Source: Alphaproteobacteria bacterium (lineage in GTDB: Bacteria > Pseudomonadota > Alphaproteobacteria > UBA2136 > UBA6156). From it: 17,515 nt of DNA. The notes beneath the pieces were generated by a model. It had not been told where the DNA came from, searched no databases, and was given only the letters and a program-made list of their open reading frames with translations. Position 1 is the stretch's first letter. Each line of letters opens with the position of its first letter. Location: the NCBI GenBank assembly GCA_020249005.1, contig JADCGN010000003.1, positions 1 to 17,515 of the forward strand. The letters are read 5' to 3'. A program made the translations under genes and the position numbers. Below, one piece after another: positions 13,166 through 17,515 of the stretch.

Positions 13166-13837
13166 ATGTTTGCCGCCGCCTCAACTCCCGACGCTCTCTA
13201 CCTGGAAGCCATGATTGACGGCCAACTGCGCCCGAACGGCGTGACCAACACGGCCTTGTTGGCCCGGGTGGCGGCCTTGCCGCGCCAGCCCTTTGCCCCG
13301 GCCGGCACCGACCCCGCCTTGCTGCATCTGGACCAACCCTTGCCCTTGGGCGGCAGCCGCAGCCTGCTGCCGCCGCGCACCTCGGCGCGGTTGATTCAAG
13401 CGTTGGAATTAACCCCACGCAGCCGGGTGCTGGTGGCCGCGGCGGGGCCGGGGTATGAGGCCGCCTTGCTGGCGCCGCTGGTGGCCCACGTCACGGCATG
13501 CGAGGCTGACGCCAGCCTGCTGTTGGCGCTCCGCACCAACCTGGTGGATTACGCCAATGCCGACGTGTTGCCGTTTGGTCCAGCGCAGCGCTTGGCCAGC
13601 AGTGAGCCGTTTACCCACGTGCTGCTTGCCGCGCCATTTGCGGTGGTGCCGCCGGTGCTGAGTGCGCTGGTGGCCGACGGTGGCAAGTTGGCGGGCGTGC
13701 AAGTGAACGAGGCCGGGCTGCCCACCGCCTTGGTGCGCACCAAGCACGGCAAGAGCTGGGTGGAAGAAACCCTGTTTGAGAGCCCGGCTGGGGCGGTACA
13801 TCCAGCCTTGGCCGCTGGCGAGCATTTTGTGTTTTAG
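13166..13837 (+). CDS. Protein-L-isoaspartate O-methyltransferase-like protein, degenerate
   Basis: The 223-residue product has the general shape of the isoaspartate methyltransferase (Pcm) family: an N-terminal helical region with R-x-x-F-A-P-like spacing near 40-45, then a Rossmann-type core. Motif I, normally E-I-G-T-G-S-G-Y, is V-A-A-A-G-P-G-Y here (90-97), followed by E113 in C-E-A-D and by a G-G-K-L segment (172-175). The usual T-A-A-A-P stretch is L-A-A-P (154-157). These losses suggest weak or altered SAM chemistry, or a non-enzymatic role. Similar divergent Pcm homologues occur in alphaproteobacterial genomes. An AAGGTG ribosome-binding site overlaps the previous stop, five bases before ATG 13166, which implies coupling with the ligase gene. 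Confidence 0.7.
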   Translation: MFAAASTPDALYLEAMIDGQLRPNGVTNTALLARVAALPRQPFAPAGTDPALLHLDQPLPLGGSRSLLPPRTSARLIQALELTPRSRVLVAAAGPGYEAALLAPLVAHVTACEADASLLLALRTNLVDYANADVLPFGPAQRLASSEPFTHVLLAAPFAVVPPVLSALVADGGKLAGVQVNEAGLPTALVRTKHGKSWVEETLFESPAGAVHPALAAGEHFVF

Positions 13838-13850
13838 GAGGAGGGAGCCC

Positions 13851-14162
13851 ATGGCCGAAGTTCCGGAAATGGACGTGTTGGTGCTGGCCGAAGCCTTGAA
13901 CAGCGCGAATCCACCTGTGGTGTTGGATGTGCGCGAGGCCGCCGAGTTTGCGGAATTTCCGTTGCTGGAAGGGGCGGTGCACATCCCGTTGGCCGAGCTG
14001 CCCAACCGCATGTTGGAACTGCCTGCCGACACTTGGCTTGCGGTGGTGTGCCGCAGCGGCGGGCGCAGCGCCAAGGCCACGGCGCTGCTGAATGATCATG
14101 GATTTGAAGCGGTGAATGTGGTGGGCGGCATGACTGCCTGGGCCGCTTTGCAGGGCGATTAA
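13851..14162 (+). CDS. Rhodanese-like domain protein
   Basis: A single rhodanese domain of 103 residues. Rhodaneses carry a persulfide sulfur on an active-site cysteine and pass it to acceptors. Visible motifs are V-V-L-D-V-R-E (23-29), G-A-V-H-I-P-L (41-47), the active-site loop C67-R-S-G-G-R-S and V-G-G-M-T-A-W near the C-terminus. No signal peptide is present, so it is cytoplasmic. The start at 13851 has a very strong AGGAGGAGGG ribosome-binding site (13836-13845), which overlaps the preceding stop; longer upstream frames run into the previous gene and are unlikely. It is the third gene of the plus-strand run. Its substrate is unknown, and nothing nearby points to molybdopterin, thiamine or tRNA thiolation. 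Confidence 0.9.
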   Translation: MAEVPEMDVLVLAEALNSANPPVVLDVREAAEFAEFPLLEGAVHIPLAELPNRMLELPADTWLAVVCRSGGRSAKATALLNDHGFEAVNVVGGMTAWAALQGD

Positions 14163-14187
14163 CGGTGACAAGGAGGGGGGCGTTCGC

Positions 14188-15066
14188 ATGTATTATGTCA
14201 ATGGTCAATTAACCGACCAAAAGCCAACCATTGCGGTAGCTGATTTTGGCTTTGCCCGCGGGATTACGGTGTTTGAGTTGTTCCGGGTCTACGGCGGCGT
14301 GCCGTTTCGGTTGGCCGAGCACCTGGCGCGGTTGGCGTTTGGCGCCAAGGAGCTGGGGATTGCGCTGCCCTACACGCTGGCTGAAATTGAAACCCAATGC
14401 CGGAACCTGATGGCGCAGCACCGCTATGCCCACAGCGCGGTAAAGTTGTACCTCACGGCTGGGGTGCCGCAGATGAGCAGCGGCCTGAGCTTTGCGGCCT
14501 GTGCCGACTTCACCCCGCAGCTGTTCATCATGGAAGATGAAGTGAAGCCCAAGCACCCCGAAGCTCCGTATGGCTATGAAGCCTATGCCCGTGGCCAGGC
14601 CTTGAAAACCGTGGCGCACATCCGCGAACTGCCGCAGGTGAAGACCGCCAACTATGGGATTGGTTATTATGCCGCCCGCCAGGTGGCCGGGAGTGCCTAC
14701 GACGATGTGCTGTTCACCACGCCGCAGGGGTATGTGACCGAAGCCACCCGCAGCAACGTGTTCTTCATCATGCCGGGCGGCAAACTGGTGACGCCCAAGA
14801 GCGGCATGCTGTACGGGATTACGCGCCAAGTGGTGTTGGAATTGGTGCAAGATTTAGGCATTGAGTGTCAGGAAGCTGACCTGACCCCGACGGACATTTA
14901 CCAAGCTGAAGCCGCTTTTACCACGGGCAGCATTGCCGAATTGGTGCCTGCGCGCAGCCTTGATGACCATGCCCTGCCGTTTCCTGGCTTTAGCCACCCG
15001 GTATTCCAGCAATTGCGGGCGGCGTTTGGTTTGGCGACGGGGCAGGGGGTACGGGCCGCGGCTTAA
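14188..15066 (+). CDS. Class IV PLP-dependent aminotransferase (BCAT / D-amino acid transaminase-like)
   Basis: The 292-residue product is a fold-type IV PLP enzyme of cytoplasmic amino-acid metabolism. Motifs seen are G-I-T-V-F-E-L-F-R-V-Y near 25-35, H45-L-A-R-L, K152 in V-K-T-A-N-Y-G as the PLP Schiff-base lysine, T-E185-A-T-R-S-N-V-F for the pyridine nitrogen, G210-I-T-R for the phosphate, and T-G-S-I-A-E-L-V-P near the C-terminus. The K-T-A-N-Y context is closer to branched-chain aminotransferases (IlvE), while the length and the F-R-V-Y-G-G-V-P-F segment recall D-alanine transaminases, so no symbol is given. A strong AAGGAGGGGGG (14170-14180) lies seven bases before the ATG. It is the last gene of the plus-strand run and a hairpin terminator follows directly. 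Confidence 0.88.
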   Translation: MYYVNGQLTDQKPTIAVADFGFARGITVFELFRVYGGVPFRLAEHLARLAFGAKELGIALPYTLAEIETQCRNLMAQHRYAHSAVKLYLTAGVPQMSSGLSFAACADFTPQLFIMEDEVKPKHPEAPYGYEAYARGQALKTVAHIRELPQVKTANYGIGYYAARQVAGSAYDDVLFTTPQGYVTEATRSNVFFIMPGGKLVTPKSGMLYGITRQVVLELVQDLGIECQEADLTPTDIYQAEAAFTTGSIAELVPARSLDDHALPFPGFSHPVFQQLRAAFGLATGQGVRAAA

Positions 15067-15070
15067 ATGC

Positions 15071-15096
15071 CGAAAGCCCGCAGAAGCGGGCTTTCG
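15071..15096. terminator. Hairpin terminator between convergent genes
   Basis: The perfect 11-base arms CGAAAGCCCGC (15071-15081) and GCGGGCTTTCG (15086-15096) flank an AGAA loop, just past the aminotransferase stop and before the stop of the convergent 113-residue gene. There is no long T-tract, only CTTT within the stem, so efficiency is uncertain. It could serve both directions. Confidence 0.72.
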
Positions 15097-15103
15097 AAAG
15101 GGC

Positions 15104-15445
15104 TTAGGCCATAGCGGTAACGTGGCTATTCAGACCGCGGCCAGAGAATCCCTTGGGGTCGATCCTGATCTCTCCGTTGTTGGGTGATAGCACGAGAATG
15201 GCCGCACTCTCATCGTCGAAGATGACCTTGTAGAGTACGACTGTCCTGCTGAAGGTAGAGACCAGCTGCACGTGTGCTACACCGGCGACGACGCCAATCA
15301 GCGACATGGAAAACGGCTCGGTCAGCCGTTCCCAGTCACGCTTGGTGAGGTCGTCGCCCCGCGCGGTCATATACCCGCGCGCGACGGCCTCCATGATTTC
15401 GCGGATGCGCTCCAGCAGGAGCTTGTCCTCGTAGAAATATTTCAT
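15104..15445 (-). CDS. Unrecognised 113-residue protein, possibly acquired
   Basis: No family is recognised. The product begins with a charged helical segment (about 5-45, with repeated E/R/K and aromatic residues: Y-F-Y-E-D-K, then I-R-E-I-M-E). A hydrophobic strand or helix follows (about 46-66), then a strand-rich half with V-V-L-Y-K-V-I-F-D-D-E and A-I-L-V-L-S. There is no cysteine and no clear signal peptide; it looks like a small globular cytoplasmic protein. AAGGAA seven bases before the ATG supports the start. Codon use differs from the neighbours: GTC and CTC are common, and AGG, ATC and GGA appear, whereas flanking genes favour GTG, TTG and CTG. Its upstream region is AT-rich with a palindrome. 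Together these suggest separate acquisition and own control. Confidence 0.72.
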   Translation of the reverse strand: MKYFYEDKLLLERIREIMEAVARGYMTARGDDLTKRDWERLTEPFSMSLIGVVAGVAHVQLVSTFSRTVVLYKVIFDDESAAILVLSPNNGEIRIDPKGFSGRGLNSHVTAMA

Positions 15446-15491
15446 GATGATGTTCCTTGGGGTCAGGTCGGCGCCCCGGGCCGTTTAATAG

Positions 15492-15521
15492 ATACATGTA
15501 TACGATAATATGATTTGTCAA
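15492..15521 (-). promoter_or_regulatory. AT-rich control region of the 113-residue gene
   Basis: On the minus strand a perfect TTGACA (complement of 15516-15521) lies upstream of the perfect 10-base palindrome ATACATGTAT (15492-15501). No good -10 lies 16-18 bases from TTGACA; the best match, TATACA, is too close at 13 bases and is part of the palindrome. The palindrome could bind a repressor or activator where the -10 would be. The local AT richness stands out in this GC-rich window. Confidence 0.38.
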
Positions 15522-15561
15522 CCCTTTCGCCACAGGGGGCGGCTTGGCCTGTTGCGTGCCC

Positions 15562-15590
15562 TTGGCAAGTATCCCCCTGTCAGCTAGGGT
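15562..15590 (+). promoter_or_regulatory. Candidate promoter of the aconitase gene
   Basis: TTGGCA (15562-15567, five of six to the -35) is followed after 17 bases by TAGGGT (15585-15590, a poor -10). Transcription would start near 15597, inside the inverted repeat at 15591-15616. The -10 is weak, so the call is tentative. Confidence 0.33.
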
Positions 15591-15616
15591 CTTGCCATTA
15601 CCCATTAAGTGGCAAG
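15591..15616. repeat. Inverted repeat in the aconitase leader
   Basis: CTTGCCA (15591-15597) and TGGCAAG (15610-15616) form seven-base arms around 12 bases, just before the aconitase start at 15633. The same TGGCAAG occurs again at 15563-15569 within the candidate -35 region. This gives three copies of one heptamer within 54 bases, two direct and one inverted, a layout seen at regulator-binding sites. An mRNA hairpin is the other option. Confidence 0.45.
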
Positions 15617-15632
15617 AAGAAAGACCGACCCC

Positions 15633-17515
15633 ATGGCTTCCCCGAGCATTGAACTCACGCCCGCGCAGGTGCAGCAGGTGTATGAGACCACTGCCAAAAA
15701 CCTGGCCGTGGTGCGCAAGCGCCTGAACCGCCCGCTGACCCTGGCGGAAAAGATTTTGTACGGCCACCTGCATGACCCGGCTGGCGCCGACCTGACCCGC
15801 GGCGAGGCCTACACCGAATTCCGCCCCGACCGCGTGATTTTGCAAGATGCCACCGCCCAGATGGCGATTCTGCAGTTCATGCAGGCGCAAAAAGACCATG
15901 CCGCCGTGCCGGTGACGATCCATGCCGACCACCTGATCCGCGCCTACAAGGGCAAACGTGCCGATATGGCGGTGGCCGAGGATGAAAACGCCGAGGTGTA
16001 TAAGTTCCTGGCCGATGCCGGGCAGCGCTACGGCTTTGGCTTCTGGAAGCCGGGGGCGGGGATTATTCACCAGGTGGCGCTGGAGCAATACGCCTTCCCG
16101 GGGCTGATGATGTTGGGTACCGACAGCCACACCCCCAATGCGGGTGGCCTTGGTGTGTTCGCCTGTGGGGTGGGCGGAGCCGATGCAGTGGACGTGATGG
16201 TGGGCCTGCCGTGGGAAGTGCTGCACCCCTATATTGTGGGCGTGAAGCTGACCGGCCAATTGCAGGGCTGGGCGGCGCCGAAGGATGTGATTCAGAAGCT
16301 GCTGCATATCCTGACCTGCGAGGGCGGCACCAACCGCGTGATTGAGTATTTCGGCCCTGGTTGCGCCACGATTAGTGCCACCGGCAAGGCCACCATCTGC
16401 AACATGGGCGCGGAACTGGGTGCCACCACCAGCGTGTTCCCCTACGATGCGCGGATGGACACCTACCTGAAGGTGACCGGGCGTGAGACCCTGCTGGCCC
16501 TGATTCACCAGCACCAAGCCAACCTGGTGGCCGACCCGGAAACCGCCCAGGAACCCAACAAGTATTACGACTTGGTGATTGAAATTAACCTTTCTGAACT
16601 GGAACCCAGCCTGGTGGGGCCGCACAGCCCCGACGCCTGGGCCAAGGCCAGCCAGATGAAAGACCACCTGGCCAGCGACGTCGTGCGCGGCCTCAACAAG
16701 GGCCAACCGGCGCCTGCGAACTTGACCTATGCGCTAATCGGCAGCTGCACCAACAGCAGCTACGAAGACATGGGCCGCGTGGCCTTGCTGGCCGACCAAC
16801 TGCTGGAACGGGGCGTGAAGCTACAATGCCCGCTGATGGTGACGCCCGGCAGCGAGCAGGTGCATGCCACCATCAAGCGCGACGGCATCATGGAAAAGCT
16901 GGAAAAATTGGGGGCGGTGGTGCTGGCCAACGCCTGCGGCCCGTGCATTGGCCAATGGCAGCGCGATGACATTCAAGATGGTACCTTGAACAGCATCATC
17001 TCCAGCTACAACCGCAACTTCCCCAAGCGCAACGATGGCTTTGCCAGCACCTGCAGCTTCATTGCCAGCCCGGAAACGGTGTTGGCCTACGCGGTGTTCG
17101 GGCGCCTGGATCTCGATCCGTTCAACACCCCCATCAAGGGCGCCGATGGCAAGGAGTTTACGCTGAAGGCCCCGACCCCGGTGGCCGAAGTGCCTCAGCA
17201 GGGTTTTGTGCCCGACGAGCAAGGCTACGCCGCACCCAAAGGGGGCAAGCAGGCCGACGTGCAGGTGGCCCCCACCAGCGACCGGCTGCAGATTCTGCGC
17301 CCGTTCGACGCCTGGAACGGCCAGGATTACACCAGCCTGCCGCTGATCATGAAGGCCAAGGGTAAGTGCACCACCGACCACATCTCGCCTGCCGGGCCGT
17401 GGCTGAAGTATCGTGGCCACCTCGATAACATTTCCAACAACATGTACCTGGGCGCGGTGAATGCCTTTAGTGGCAGCGCCGGCAAGGTGAATTGGGAAGG
17501 CAAGGAAGTCACCCC
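15633..17515 (+). CDS. acn: Aconitate hydratase, mitochondrial type (3' end outside window)
   Basis: Aconitase isomerises citrate to isocitrate in the TCA cycle using a [4Fe-4S] cluster. The frame runs open to the window edge, giving 627 residues of an expected 750-780. It matches mitochondrial aconitase (ACO2) rather than the AcnA/IRP1 or AcnB types: N-V-R-K-R-L-N-R-P-L-T-L-like start (24-37), Q-D-A-T-A-Q-M (71-77), G-T-D-S-H-T-P-N (162-169), I-G-S-C-T-N-S-S with cluster ligand C372, A-C-G-P-C-I-G-Q-W with C435 and C438, and K-G-K-C-T-T-D-H-I-S near 573. The ligand spacing (63 and 3) equals that of the mitochondrial enzyme. All visible catalytic motifs are intact. The ribosome-binding site is weak (AAGAAAG), and the leader carries repeated TGGCAAG motifs. 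Confidence 0.96.
   Translation, partial: MASPSIELTPAQVQQVYETTAKNLAVVRKRLNRPLTLAEKILYGHLHDPAGADLTRGEAYTEFRPDRVILQDATAQMAILQFMQAQKDHAAVPVTIHADHLIRAYKGKRADMAVAEDENAEVYKFLADAGQRYGFGFWKPGAGIIHQVALEQYAFPGLMMLGTDSHTPNAGGLGVFACGVGGADAVDVMVGLPWEVLHPYIVGVKLTGQLQGWAAPKDVIQKLLHILTCEGGTNRVIEYFGPGCATISATGKATICNMGAELGATTSVFPYDARMDTYLKVTGRETLLALIHQHQANLVADPETAQEPNKYYDLVIEINLSELEPSLVGPHSPDAWAKASQMKDHLASDVVRGLNKGQPAPANLTYALIGSCTNSSYEDMGRVALLADQLLERGVKLQCPLMVTPGSEQVHATIKRDGIMEKLEKLGAVVLANACGPCIGQWQRDDIQDGTLNSIISSYNRNFPKRNDGFASTCSFIASPETVLAYAVFGRLDLDPFNTPIKGADGKEFTLKAPTPVAEVPQQGFVPDEQGYAAPKGGKQADVQVAPTSDRLQILRPFDAWNGQDYTSLPLIMKAKGKCTTDHISPAGPWLKYRGHLDNISNNMYLGAVNAFSGSAGKVNWEGKEVT

Noticed and set aside
15336..16706. 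456-residue open frame on the minus strand across aconitase
   Set aside because: Antisense to a strongly conserved enzyme and extends into the 113-residue gene; no motif or ribosome-binding site.
1..17515. CRISPR array, insertion sequence, phage or attachment site
   Set aside because: No regularly spaced repeats, transposase, integrase or tRNA-flanked direct repeats were seen on either strand.

Overview
This window comes from a GC-rich bacterium, most likely an alphaproteobacterium. The main evidence is a CBP3-type cytochrome bc1 assembly chaperone (a family of mitochondria and Alphaproteobacteria) lying head to head with a BamE lipoprotein gene, beside a zinc-free type of ribosomal protein L32. 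The genus cannot be told from the sequence. No tRNA, rRNA, CRISPR array, insertion sequence, integrase or phage gene was seen.

Layout. (1) 1-198: the 3' end of nrdR, followed by a structured gap (199-365) with an extended -10 motif and a bulged hairpin. (2) 362-1174, minus strand: the cytochrome bc1 chaperone, then rpmF and its terminator. (3) 1166-2824, plus strand: bamE followed by two tandem pseudopilin-like genes that share an identical 35-base stretch. (4) 2832-10894, minus strand: an exopolysaccharide or capsule export locus. In order of transcription it holds a small exported Ala-rich protein, an outer-membrane beta-barrel, a Wza-family export protein, a Wzc-family tyrosine kinase/co-polymerase, a PPP-family phosphatase, a WbaP-like sugar-phosphate transferase and galE. 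Two intrinsic terminators cut the locus into three transcriptional blocks. (5) 11003-15066, plus strand: a divergent run of four closely spaced genes, namely an O-antigen ligase/polymerase-like membrane protein, a degenerate isoaspartate-methyltransferase-like protein, a rhodanese and a class IV aminotransferase, ending at a strong hairpin. (6) 15104-15445, minus strand: an unrecognised 113-residue protein with foreign-looking codon use and an AT-rich upstream region. (7) 15633 to the end, plus strand: a mitochondrial-type aconitase, cut by the window edge, whose leader carries three TGGCAAG half-sites.

How the genes may work together. GalE would supply UDP-galactose (or a related UDP-sugar). 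The WbaP-like enzyme would load the first sugar phosphate onto undecaprenyl phosphate, the Wzy/WaaL-like protein would polymerise or ligate the glycan, and the Wzc/Wza/beta-barrel proteins would control chain length and export it. The phosphatase next to the kinase may replace the usual Wzb phosphatase. No flippase and no elongating glycosyltransferase is present, so the pathway must be completed elsewhere in the genome. The most interesting items are the pseudopilin pair without secretion machinery, the kinase/PPP-phosphatase pair, the punctuated export operon, the foreign-looking 113-residue gene and the repeat-rich aconitase leader.
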